A DNA stretch of 64,000 bases, taken from contig JACQDL010000028.1 in assembly GCA_016201065.1 (NCBI GenBank), positions 1 through 64,000 of the forward strand. Reading direction: 5' to 3'. A program made the position numbers and the translations under genes. Origin of the DNA: Actinomycetota bacterium (GTDB lineage Bacteria; Actinomycetota; Actinomycetes; Mycobacteriales; JACQDL01). Numbering within the stretch: position 1 is the stretch's first letter; each line of letters opens with the position of its first letter. This document shows positions 55,519-63,043 of the stretch, piece by piece. Below the pieces are notes generated by a model. It was given only the letters and a program-made list of their open reading frames with translations. It was not told where the DNA came from and made no database searches.

Positions 55519-55779
55519 TCAGAGGCTGTTTGCCCGCACCGTCATGGCCGACTTCTTGTTCGCGGCCTGGTTCTTGTGGATCACGCCCTTGCTCGCGGCC
55601 TTGTCGAGGTCGCGGGACGCGGCACGCAGCGCGGTCGCCGCCATCTCCCGGTCGCCGGTCTCGGCGGCCTCCCGGAACTTCCGGATGGAGGTCTTCAGGG
55701 CGGACTTCACCGACTTGTTGCGCTGCCGGCGCTTCTCGTTCTGCTTGATCCTCTTGATCTGGGACTTGATGTTCGCCAC
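55519..55779 (-). CDS. rpsT: 30S ribosomal protein S20
   Basis: This 86-residue basic protein reads [20 protein letters not shown] from the GTG complementary to 55777-55779. The Lys/Ala-rich C-terminus ([18 protein letters not shown]) is typical of S20, which binds 16S rRNA early in assembly. It faces holA convergently, so terminators must lie within coding sequence. Confidence 0.97.
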   Translation of the reverse strand: MANIKSQIKRIKQNEKRRQRNKSVKSALKTSIRKFREAAETGDREMAATALRAASRDLDKAASKGVIHKNQAANKKSAMTVRANSL

Positions 55780-56031
55780 GCGTAAGCCTCTGTGAGTTCG
55801 GGCCGGGTAGTCGGATGCGCGCACCACGGGATCTGCCGCGCAGGCGCGAGGAGCAACGCTATCAGCCGCCCCTGCCGGCACCCAAAATCGTCCACCGATC
55901 CGCATGATGTGCCACGTGACGAGCTGTGCACGCTCGACACGGTGAGCATGCCCGAGCTGCCCGTCTTCGCCGGAGCCGCCACCCAGCTGCGCGGCGCCGT
56001 CGGCTGGTGCTGATCGGATGTTCCGTGCTGC
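55780..56031. other. intergenic region upstream of rpsT
   Basis: This should hold the minus-strand rpsT promoter and leader. I find no plus-strand gene with support; a short open frame ending at 56013 has no recognisable content. Confidence 0.4.
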
Positions 56032-56441
56032 GTGGCTGCGCAGGCCATCCCGCAGCTGGCGGTGCTGGCCGTGCGTGGGCAGCACGTTGTCGCGAGGGTG
56101 GTGGATCGGCGGGACCTTCACGTCAGTGTCGAGCGTGCCGGGCGCTCCCGGCCGCGCACCGAGCACTGCTACCCGCTGGTCCGCGCGGACGGAGCGTCGG
56201 AGCTGGGCACCTTGTGCCTCATCGATCGACAGCTTGCGATCGACAGCTTGCGATCGACAGCGAGATCACGGTCGTGGTCGATCCAGGTGGCCTGGTCACG
56301 CCGGCGCTGCCGGAGCATGCAGCCCGCCTCTCGTTCTGGGTGCTCTGGGGCCTGGCGAGCCTGGTCGTCGTGGTTGCCTTGTCGTGGGTGCTCGGGGGCC
56401 AGGTCCTGCTGGGCCCGGTGACTCTGGCGGACCGAGGGTGA
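56032..56441 (+). pseudogene. small membrane protein broken by a 14-bp tandem duplication
   Basis: The frame from GTG 56032 reads [20 protein letters not shown] and [13 protein letters not shown], then enters nonsense. Another frame from about 56258 continues with [20 protein letters not shown] and a membrane helix (LSFWVLWGLASLVVVVALSW) to 56441. Deleting one copy of the 14-bp direct repeat at 56224-56251 joins the two exactly, giving one protein of about 130 residues with a C-terminal helix. The upstream part of the gene, possibly with another helix, is also unclear. Family unknown. Confidence 0.65.
56224..56261. repeat. 14-bp tandem repeat, 2.7 copies
   Basis: GATCGACAGCTTGC occurs at 56224-56237 and 56238-56251, with a partial copy to 56261. 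Because 14 is not a multiple of three, the extra copy shifts the frame of the membrane-protein gene around it. Confidence 0.92.
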
Positions 56442-56563
56442 CGCGGTTTCGGCCGGACCGTGGCGTTCGTGCGCTAAGCGGAACGGGTGGCTTTGCCTGG
56501 GCGATCAAGGGACAGGCGGATCGGTAACGTCGTGAAGCCGTCCGGAAAGGAGGGATCAGCGGG

Positions 56564-56932
56564 ATGAGCGGCCATGGCGGCATCTCGATCAGTGGTGGTT
56601 CGGTCAACATCGGGGCGCTCGCTCAGGGCGACGGCGCGTGCGTGAACGTCTCGGGTGATGGCGCCGTGACCGGTCGAGCGGCATACGAGCTGCCGTCGGC
56701 CGGTGACGAGGCGGCGCTGCTGAGGCTCGCCATGGCCGTCGGTATCGGGGCGGTCCGGCTGGCGGAACTGCGGGAGGCGCTGGCGAGGGACCGTGATGAG
56801 GCCGGAGCGGAGCAGCCGCGGGCGGTGGGCACGCGGCTGCGCGGATGGCTCGTCAGGGCCTCCGCCGATGTGGGCACCCAGGCCGCCGGGGGAGTGCTCA
56901 GCGCAGCGATCGTCGGGTTCCTCGGCGGCTGA
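56564..56932 (+). CDS. small glycine-rich hypothetical protein with C-terminal hydrophobic segment
   Basis: This 122-residue protein starts at ATG 56564 with AAAGGAGGGAT upstream, a strong site. The N-terminus GGISISGGSVNIGALAQGDG has the short glycine-rich beta-repeat seen at the start of several actinobacterial conflict-system proteins. A helix (AGDEAALLRLAMAVGIGAVR onward) follows, and the end (AAGGVLSAAIVGFLGG) could insert in a membrane. I do not recognise an exact family. A link to effector-associated modules is only a resemblance. Confidence 0.6.
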   Translation: MSGHGGISISGGSVNIGALAQGDGACVNVSGDGAVTGRAAYELPSAGDEAALLRLAMAVGIGAVRLAELREALARDRDEAGAEQPRAVGTRLRGWLVRASADVGTQAAGGVLSAAIVGFLGG

Positions 56933-57056
56933 GCACGGCGATCGTGGCGGCCGCCAGCGAGTGCGGACGTGACACGGTTGGGGCTGTCCGTGTCGTGGAT
57001 CATCGCTCGTTCGGGGAGTTGCGGTGACTGGTCCAGGATTGAACGGGAGTCCCGAC

Positions 57057-57062
57057 GATACT
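57057..57062 (+). promoter_or_regulatory. candidate leaderless -10 box GATACT
   Basis: GATACT ends 7 nt before ATG 57070 of the NUDIX gene, and no ribosome-binding site separates them. Confidence 0.4.
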
Positions 57063-57069
57063 CAGTGTC

Positions 57070-57558
57070 ATGGATTGGGGCACCCGGGTCACCGTCGAGG
57101 CGCTGGTCGAGTGCGATGACCGCCTCCTCATGGTGCGGCACGTGCGTGATGGGGTGGTGCGCTGGGAGGTCCCGGGCGGCTACGTCGAGGCCGGCGAGAC
57201 GTTGGAGCAGGCCACGGCCCGCGAGGTCGTGGAGGAGACGGGCGCCGTGGTGACGGTCGGCGCGCTGGCGGCGGTGCGGGTGATGGAGGCCGCCTTCCGG
57301 AGCCGGCGCAGCCTGAGCTCGATCTTCCGGGCCCGCCTCCGGCTGGCCTCGGCCAGGTTGACGCCGCAGGTGTCGGAGGGTGTGGTCGCGGTGGACTGGG
57401 TGGTCCCCACCGAGTTGGACGTCGGCGACATCCACCCGATCCACCGTCCGCTGGTCACCGAATGGTGGCCGCACCGGGGTGCCCGGGCCACCCCACTGTT
57501 CTACCTGGCCGACCAGGTGCTCGACGCGGAGGGCCGGCGTACCGCTGTCCTACGCTGA
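57070..57558 (+). CDS. NUDIX hydrolase
   Basis: This 162-residue protein carries a perfect Nudix box at residues 37-58: G37 then YVEAG, E43, TLEQATA, R51E52VV and E55E56TG. It hydrolyses a nucleoside diphosphate linked to some moiety; the substrate is unknown. It starts at ATG 57070 and lies upstream of lepA in the same direction, separated by 63 bp. Confidence 0.92.
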   Translation: MDWGTRVTVEALVECDDRLLMVRHVRDGVVRWEVPGGYVEAGETLEQATAREVVEETGAVVTVGALAAVRVMEAAFRSRRSLSSIFRARLRLASARLTPQVSEGVVAVDWVVPTELDVGDIHPIHRPLVTEWWPHRGARATPLFYLADQVLDAEGRRTAVLR

Positions 57559-57621
57559 CATGCCGTTCGGGTCGACGTGCGACGATGGGGCGGTCTCCCG
57601 ACGTACGACGAAGTGGACCCT

Positions 57622-59445
57622 GTGAGCGCGCACACCGACCCGGCGATGATCCGCAACTTCTGCATCATCGCTCATATCGATCATGGCAAGTCCACGCTCG
57701 CGGACCGGATGCTGCAGCTCACCGGCGTCGTCGACGCCCGCCAGATGCGGGCGCAGTACCTGGACCGGATGGACATCGAGCGCGAGCGCGGCATCACCAT
57801 CAAGGCCCAGAGCGTCCGGCTGCCCTGGCACGGCGCCGACGGCCATGACTACGTACTGCACCTCATCGACACCCCAGGCCACGTCGACTTCACCTACGAG
57901 GTCTCCCGGTCCCTGGCCGCCTGCGAGGGTGCGGTGCTGCTCGTCGACGCCGCCCAGGGCATCGAGGCGCAGACGCTCGCCAACCTCTACCTGGCGCTGG
58001 AGAACGACCTGCACGTCATCCCCGTGCTCAACAAGATCGACCTGCCGGCCGCGCAGCCGGACCGGTACGCCGCCGAGATCGGGCACATCATCGGCTGCGA
58101 CCCCGACAGCGTGCTGCGGGTCTCGGCGAAGACCGGCCACGGCGTGCCCGAGCTGATCGAGATGATCGTGCGTGACGTGCCCGCGCCGACCGGTGACCCG
58201 GACGCGCCCTCGCGAGCCATGATCTTCGACTCGGTGTACGACACCTACCGCGGTGTGGTCACCTACGTGCGGGTCTACGACGGCCGGATCAACGCCCGGC
58301 AGCGAATCCGGATGATGTCCACCGGGGTCACCCACGAGATGCTCGAGGTCGGTGTGATCTCCCCGGAGCCCGTCCCCACCGCGGGGCTCGGGGTCGGCGA
58401 GGTCGGCTACCTGATCACCGGTGTGAAGGACGTCCGGCAGTCCCGGGTCGGCGACACGGTCACCGACGCGATCAAGCCGGCCACGGTCGCGCTCGGCGGC
58501 TACCGCGACCCCAGGCCGATGGTCTACGCCGGCCTCTACCCGATCGACGGATCCGACTACCCGCTGCTGCGCGACGCCCTGGACAAGCTCCAGCTCAACG
58601 ACGCCGCGCTGGTCTACGAGCCGGAGACCTCGGCGGCCCTCGGCTTCGGCTTCCGCTGCGGGTTCCTCGGCCTGCTGCACCTGGAGATCGTCCGGGAGCG
58701 GCTGGAGCGTGAGTTCAACCTCGACCTGATCTCCACCGCGCCGAACGTCGTCTACCGGGTGGCGATGGACGACGGTGTCGAGCACACGGTCACCAACCCG
58801 AGCGACTGGCCCGAGGGCAAGATCGCGGCCGTGTACGAACCGGTCGTCAAGGGCATGATCATTTCCCCGGCGGAGTACATCGGCGCGATCATGGAGCTGT
58901 GCCAGGGGCGGCGCGGCGCGCTCGCCGGCATGGACTACCTGTCCGAGTCGCGGGTGGAGCTGCGCTACACGCTGCCGATGGCCGAGATCATCTTCGACTT
59001 CTTCGACCAGCTCAAGTCGCGCACCCGCGGCTACGCGTCGCTGGACTACGAGGCCGCGGGCGAGCAGGGGGCGGAGCTGGTCAAGGTCGACATCCTGCTG
59101 CACGGCGACAAGGTCGACGCCTTCAGCGCGATCGTGCACAAGGACAAGGCCTACGGGTACGGCGTGCAGCTCACCGCCCGGCTGCGGAAGCTGATCCCGC
59201 GCCAGCAGTTCGAGGTGCCGATCCAGGCGGCCGTCGGCTCCCGGGTGATCGCCCGGGAGACCATCCGGGCCATCCGCAAGGACGTGCTGGCCAAGTGCTA
59301 CGGCGGTGACATCACCCGCAAGCGCAAGCTGCTGGAGAAACAGAAGGAAGGCAAGAAGCGGATGAAGATGGTCGGCCGGGTCGAGGTGCCCCAGGAGGCC
59401 TTCATCGCGGCGCTGTCCACCTCCGACGACGACGCGAAGCGGTAG
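57622..59445 (+). CDS. lepA: elongation factor 4 (LepA)
   Basis: LepA is a ribosomal GTPase that back-translocates or assists initiation under stress. The 607-residue protein starts at GTG 57622. The G1 motif AHIDHGKST is at 17-25, switch-I region [15 protein letters not shown]3 DTPGH and G4 NKID. Domains II-V follow, and the LepA-specific C-terminal domain ends [19 protein letters not shown], a signature. No truncation is seen. Confidence 0.98.
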   Translation: MSAHTDPAMIRNFCIIAHIDHGKSTLADRMLQLTGVVDARQMRAQYLDRMDIERERGITIKAQSVRLPWHGADGHDYVLHLIDTPGHVDFTYEVSRSLAACEGAVLLVDAAQGIEAQTLANLYLALENDLHVIPVLNKIDLPAAQPDRYAAEIGHIIGCDPDSVLRVSAKTGHGVPELIEMIVRDVPAPTGDPDAPSRAMIFDSVYDTYRGVVTYVRVYDGRINARQRIRMMSTGVTHEMLEVGVISPEPVPTAGLGVGEVGYLITGVKDVRQSRVGDTVTDAIKPATVALGGYRDPRPMVYAGLYPIDGSDYPLLRDALDKLQLNDAALVYEPETSAALGFGFRCGFLGLLHLEIVRERLEREFNLDLISTAPNVVYRVAMDDGVEHTVTNPSDWPEGKIAAVYEPVVKGMIISPAEYIGAIMELCQGRRGALAGMDYLSESRVELRYTLPMAEIIFDFFDQLKSRTRGYASLDYEAAGEQGAELVKVDILLHGDKVDAFSAIVHKDKAYGYGVQLTARLRKLIPRQQFEVPIQAAVGSRVIARETIRAIRKDVLAKCYGGDITRKRKLLEKQKEGKKRMKMVGRVEVPQEAFIAALSTSDDDAKR

Positions 59446-59550
59446 CCGACCGCCGGTGATCATCCGCGTTGCTCCACCCGGGTGATCGCTGGCGGCGGGA
59501 ATGGGCGACTTGCCGGGACTAGCTGGATTCGCCAGGTAAGGGATGATAGC

Positions 59551-59571
59551 GTCCTATCTCGCTAATAGGAC
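59551..59571. promoter_or_regulatory. 7-bp perfect inverted repeat, candidate operator
   Basis: GTCCTAT at 59551-59557 and ATAGGAC at 59565-59571 are perfect mirrors with a 7-nt spacer. They lie 29 bp before the GTG of the EspC-like gene, in locally AT-rich DNA. The geometry suits a dimeric repressor or activator site. No regulator gene is adjacent. Confidence 0.5.
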
Positions 59572-59600
59572 AACTTGGGCATTCCTCACCGGGGGTAGCC

Positions 59601-60074
59601 GTGGCCGGTTTCAACGTCGTACCCGAGGACATCCAGCAGGCCGGCCAGCAGGCCGTCACGTTGGCTCAGGACATCTCGAACATCGTGTCGTCCTGCTCCG
59701 CACTCATCGAGGCAGCCGGCTCGGGCAACATGGGCTTCATGACGGTGCCGGCGCTCGCCGCGCTGACCGTCGCGCAGTTCGGGGCGATCGCCAACCTCGG
59801 GTCGCAGATGGACGAGCACGGTCGGATGCTGCACGCCGCCGCACAGAGCTACCAGGCGACCGATCAGCACGTCGCCACCGCCTCCAACCAGAACCAGCAG
59901 GCCTTCGACGCGGTCGGTGCCAACGCGGCAGCCCTGGTCAAGGTGCTCGAGCAGGACCTCGCCGTCCTGCGGGACATCGCGACCGGCGGTACAGGCGCGG
60001 GCAGCGGCGCGAGCATCCCGTGGACCGGCTCCGACCGGTCCGAGACGGGCCCCTCCGGAACGACGGCGGTATGA
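59601..60074 (+). CDS. EspC-like type VII secretion target (DUF2580-like)
   Basis: This 157-residue helical protein starts at GTG 59601 with GGGGGTAG upstream. It has FNVVPEDIQQAGQQAVTLAQ and DEHGRMLHAAAQSYQATDQH, the pattern of the ESX-secreted EspC/DUF2580 family: helix, turn, helix, then a terminal Y-x-x-x-D-like element (YQATDQH). The tail is flexible and Gly/Ser-rich. It sits directly before a larger secreted-type protein, probably a co-secreted pair. Neither ESX ATPases nor EccD-type membrane genes are in view, so the apparatus lies elsewhere. Confidence 0.72.
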   Translation: MAGFNVVPEDIQQAGQQAVTLAQDISNIVSSCSALIEAAGSGNMGFMTVPALAALTVAQFGAIANLGSQMDEHGRMLHAAAQSYQATDQHVATASNQNQQAFDAVGANAAALVKVLEQDLAVLRDIATGGTGAGSGASIPWTGSDRSETGPSGTTAV

Positions 60075-60075
60075 C

Positions 60076-61347
60076 ATGGTGGCCTACGAACAGCTGATGC
60101 AGTGCCGGCCAGATGGGTTCAGCCACGCCGGGGAGACCTACCAGAAGATGGCCACCGGCTTCGGCCAGGTGATGTCGACCCTGCAGAAGGTCAACCAGGT
60201 CGTCTCGGCGGCCGAGCACTGGCAGGGAACCGCGCAGAAGCTCGCCGTGGAGCGGTCCGGCAAGCTGGCCAGCGGCGTGCAGTCCACCGGCCAGGAGACC
60301 GCAGCCGCCGGCAAGGCGCTGATCACGTTCGGCCGTGCCCTGCACGCCGCCCAGGCGCAGCTGAGGGCCGCCGTCGCGGAGGCCAGGGCTGCCCAGCTCA
60401 TCGTGCTGCCCTCCGGCGACACCATGATCCCCGGCTGGGCTTACACCTACCCGGCGAACATCAGCGTGCTGCCGGCCATGCAGGCCGTGAAGCTGGTCGT
60501 GGACGCGCAGATCAAGCTCGCGCTGATGGAGGCAACCGCCGCGGACATGGCCTGTGCGGGGGTGATCGGCAAGCTCGCGGCCGGCAAGCTCATCCAGGAG
60601 TTCGGCAGCTCCAAGACGGCCCGGGTCGCGGCGAGTGGCGCCGCGGTGGTCAGCGCGGTCGAGGGTCTCGCCAAGACGCTGGAGCAGATCAACGGGGCCG
60701 ACGGCGCCGGGTCCACCGGCGGCCAGAGCGTGGCACCCGCGCAGCCGGCGACCCGGACCGGCCAGCCGGTCTCCGGCCTGATCGGCTCCAGCGCGCTGGC
60801 CACGGTGCTCGGCGCGCTCGGGGTCGGCGGGTCCGGGACGCAGCTGGCGGTCGCCAACCCGGGTCGTGAGGTCACCGTGAACGGCCGGCACTACGTGATC
60901 TACGGCGATGAGGTGCGGGAAGGTGGCTCGGTGTCGTGGCGGGGCCGCAACCCGGGCAACATCCGGCACGGCGACCACTTCGGCGCGCTGCCCGGGATGA
61001 CCGTGCATGCCGGCGTCAACGGGCAGTTCGCGGTGTTCCCCGACGAGCAGACCGGGATGACCGCGATCAGGCAGGTGCTGCACAACTACGGGCACGTCAC
61101 CATCGACCAGGCGATGAACCGCTACGCGCCAGCGGCCGACCACAACAACCCCACGGTGTACGCGGCCTCGGTGGCCCGGCAGATCGGCGTCCCCCCCGGC
61201 AGCTACGTCGACAGCCTGGACAGCCAGCAGATGGACAGCTTCGCCCAGGCGATCAGGCGAGTGGAGGGCTGGCGGGAAGGCCACGTCTACCAGCTCGACG
61301 ACCCCACCCTGCCGGTCGAGGTGCGCCAGGCCATCGCCGGCCAGTGA
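60076..61347 (+). CDS. WXG100-like/phage-virion-type domain fusion, putative T7SS effector
   Basis: This 423-residue protein starts at ATG 60076, 1 bp after the previous stop. Residues 1-115 form a WXG100-like helical hairpin (HWQGTAQKLAVERSGKLASG carries the W-x-G at the turn). The middle is Ala-rich. The C-terminal 140 residues begin SWRGRNPGNIRHGDHFGALP and continue GQFAVFPDEQTGMTAIRQVL and IDQAMNRYAPAADHNNPTVY. This NPGNI-type module occurs in phage virion and tail-associated proteins and is commonly thought to be peptidoglycan-processing. A secreted cell-wall-acting effector is the natural inference. No adjacent small immunity gene follows, which weakens an antibacterial-toxin reading. 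Confidence 0.7.
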   Translation: MVAYEQLMQCRPDGFSHAGETYQKMATGFGQVMSTLQKVNQVVSAAEHWQGTAQKLAVERSGKLASGVQSTGQETAAAGKALITFGRALHAAQAQLRAAVAEARAAQLIVLPSGDTMIPGWAYTYPANISVLPAMQAVKLVVDAQIKLALMEATAADMACAGVIGKLAAGKLIQEFGSSKTARVAASGAAVVSAVEGLAKTLEQINGADGAGSTGGQSVAPAQPATRTGQPVSGLIGSSALATVLGALGVGGSGTQLAVANPGREVTVNGRHYVIYGDEVREGGSVSWRGRNPGNIRHGDHFGALPGMTVHAGVNGQFAVFPDEQTGMTAIRQVLHNYGHVTIDQAMNRYAPAADHNNPTVYAASVARQIGVPPGSYVDSLDSQQMDSFAQAIRRVEGWREGHVYQLDDPTLPVEVRQAIAGQ

Positions 61348-61392
61348 GGGCGCACCGCACAAACGTCCAGCTCGGGGCTTGCCATCGTTTCG

Positions 61393-61398
61393 TACGAT
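61393..61398 (+). promoter_or_regulatory. candidate leaderless -10 box TACGAT
   Basis: TACGAT ends exactly 6 nt before ATG 61405 of the MOSC gene, with AGGCGC between; the AGG is too close to act as a normal ribosome-binding site. Confidence 0.55.
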
Positions 61399-61404
61399 AG
61401 GCGC

Positions 61405-62031
61405 ATGGCTGGATCGGTGATCGCGGTGAACGTCGGCAGGGTCGCCGAGGTGGGCTGGGCCGGTGGGCGGGTCCGGACGGCCATCGACAAGCGGAGCCAC
61501 GAGGGTAGGCTCGCGGTCGGTCCCGCTGGCGTCGCGGGGGATGAGCACGCCGACGTCACCCACGGCGGGGTCCACCAGGCGGTGTACGCCTATGCCCGCG
61601 AGGATGCCGAGTTCTGGGAGCGCGAGCTCGGCCGGGAGATCCCCGCGGGCCGGTTCGGCGAGAACCTCACCACCGTCGGCATCGAGGTGTCCAGCGCGGT
61701 GAGCGGCGCGCGTTGGCGGGTCGGAACGGCGCTGCTGGAGGTCACCATCCCGCGGATGCCGTGCAAGACCTTCGCCGGATTTTGGGACGTGCCGCAGCTC
61801 GTCAAGCGGTTCACGGCGGCCGGCCGGCCGGGCGCGTACCTGAGTGTCATCGAGGCCGGGGAGATCGGCGCTGGGGACATGATCGAGGTCGTCGACCACC
61901 CCGATCACGGCGTCACCGTCGCCCAGCTGATGGCGGCCCGGGCCGGTGACCGGAGCCGGCTGGAGCAGATCAGGTCGCTTGCGCTGTCACCGAAATGGCA
62001 GGCCTGGCTGGCCAGCGTCGACCCTGGTTGA
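61405..62031 (+). CDS. MOSC domain-containing protein
   Basis: This 208-residue protein of the YiiM-like MOSC family contains GDEHADVTHGGVHQAVYAYA and RFGENLTTVGIEVSSAVSGA, with the conserved Cys in IPRMPCKTF that may receive sulfur or bind molybdenum cofactor. YiiM-like proteins act on N-hydroxylated substrates with a molybdenum cofactor. It starts at ATG 61405. The only other molybdoenzyme here is the pseudogene at 7.8 kb. Confidence 0.9.
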   Translation: MAGSVIAVNVGRVAEVGWAGGRVRTAIDKRSHEGRLAVGPAGVAGDEHADVTHGGVHQAVYAYAREDAEFWERELGREIPAGRFGENLTTVGIEVSSAVSGARWRVGTALLEVTIPRMPCKTFAGFWDVPQLVKRFTAAGRPGAYLSVIEAGEIGAGDMIEVVDHPDHGVTVAQLMAARAGDRSRLEQIRSLALSPKWQAWLASVDPG

Positions 62032-62215
62032 TGAGCACGCCGGCGGCGGTGGGCTTCCTGCCGGGTCGGATAGTGTCCCGGTTGCCGCCGCCGGCGTGGC
62101 ACCAGTCTTCGCGACCGCGGTGTGCCGCGGAATTGACGCCGGTGATCACCAACCGTGTACGGCGGGTGTGATCACTACCCGTGATAGCAGCGATCCCAGC
62201 GCCCGGCGCCGCTGG

Positions 62216-63043
62216 TCAGGACACGATGTCCTTGCCCGCGAAGTGCCGCCACGCCAGCACCAGGAACACCGCGGAGTAGGCCACCGAGGCGACGGCGCCC
62301 TTGGCCATCGCGTCGTACTGCACCGGGATGGTCAGCGCGTCGGTCCAGGCGAACTGGTAGTGCGTCGGCAGCACCTCGCGCAGCGACCCGAGCGCGGTGA
62401 TCGCATCCAGGATGTTGGAGATGATGACCAGCCCGACCGCGCCGCCGACCGCGCCCAGCGGCGCATCGGTGACGGTCGACAGCCAGAACGCCAGCGACCC
62501 CACGGTGAGCATCCACACCGCGAGATAGGCCACGACCAGACCGAGTCGCGCCAGCCCCTCGGCGGCGGGGTAGGAGTCACCGAGCGGTGTGCGCACGGTC
62601 GTCCAGCCGTAGACCACCCACCCCGACACCAGCGCCACGGCCGGCAGCAGCAGCAGCGACAGCACGCTGTAGCCGAGCGCCACCAGCAGCTTCTGCCGCA
62701 GCAGCCGCCCCCGGGGCACCGGTGCGGCGAGCAGGTAGCGCAGCGTCGACCAGCTCGCCTCGCTGGCCACCGTGTCACCGCAGAACAGCGCCACGATCAC
62801 GACCAGCAGGAAACCGGCGGAGGCGAAGAGCGTGAAGATGGCGAAGTTGACCGCGCCGGAGGTGGCCAGGTCGACCAGGCTGACCTGGCCGGGCTGGGTG
62901 TCCTGGGTGCCGGCGATCTGGAACGCGCCGATCAGCAGGAACGGCAGCAGCACCAGGAAACCCAGCGCGAAGACCGTACGGCGGCGGCGGAGCTGGCGCA
63001 CCGCCTCCACCCGCAGCGGCAACGTGCCGTGCGTCGTCGTCAA
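62216..63043 (-). CDS. ABC transporter permease (ABC-2 type)
   Basis: This 275-residue protein has six hydrophobic segments and starts at the TTG complementary to 63041-63043, coupled to the ATPase stop by 4 bp (TTGA). Segment FCGDTVASEASWSTLRYLLA is the ABC-2 signature between the second and third helices. It forms an exporter with the ATPase encoded upstream on the same strand. It faces the MOSC gene convergently. Confidence 0.88.
   Translation of the reverse strand: MTTTHGTLPLRVEAVRQLRRRRTVFALGFLVLLPFLLIGAFQIAGTQDTQPGQVSLVDLATSGAVNFAIFTLFASAGFLLVVIVALFCGDTVASEASWSTLRYLLAAPVPRGRLLRQKLLVALGYSVLSLLLLPAVALVSGWVVYGWTTVRTPLGDSYPAAEGLARLGLVVAYLAVWMLTVGSLAFWLSTVTDAPLGAVGGAVGLVIISNILDAITALGSLREVLPTHYQFAWTDALTIPVQYDAMAKGAVASVAYSAVFLVLAWRHFAGKDIVS

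Noticed and set aside
62141-62175. Two GTGATCAC palindromes 26 bp apart, as an operator
   Set aside because: They lie between the 3' ends of convergent genes, where no promoter is expected. An 8-bp palindrome pair can arise by chance.
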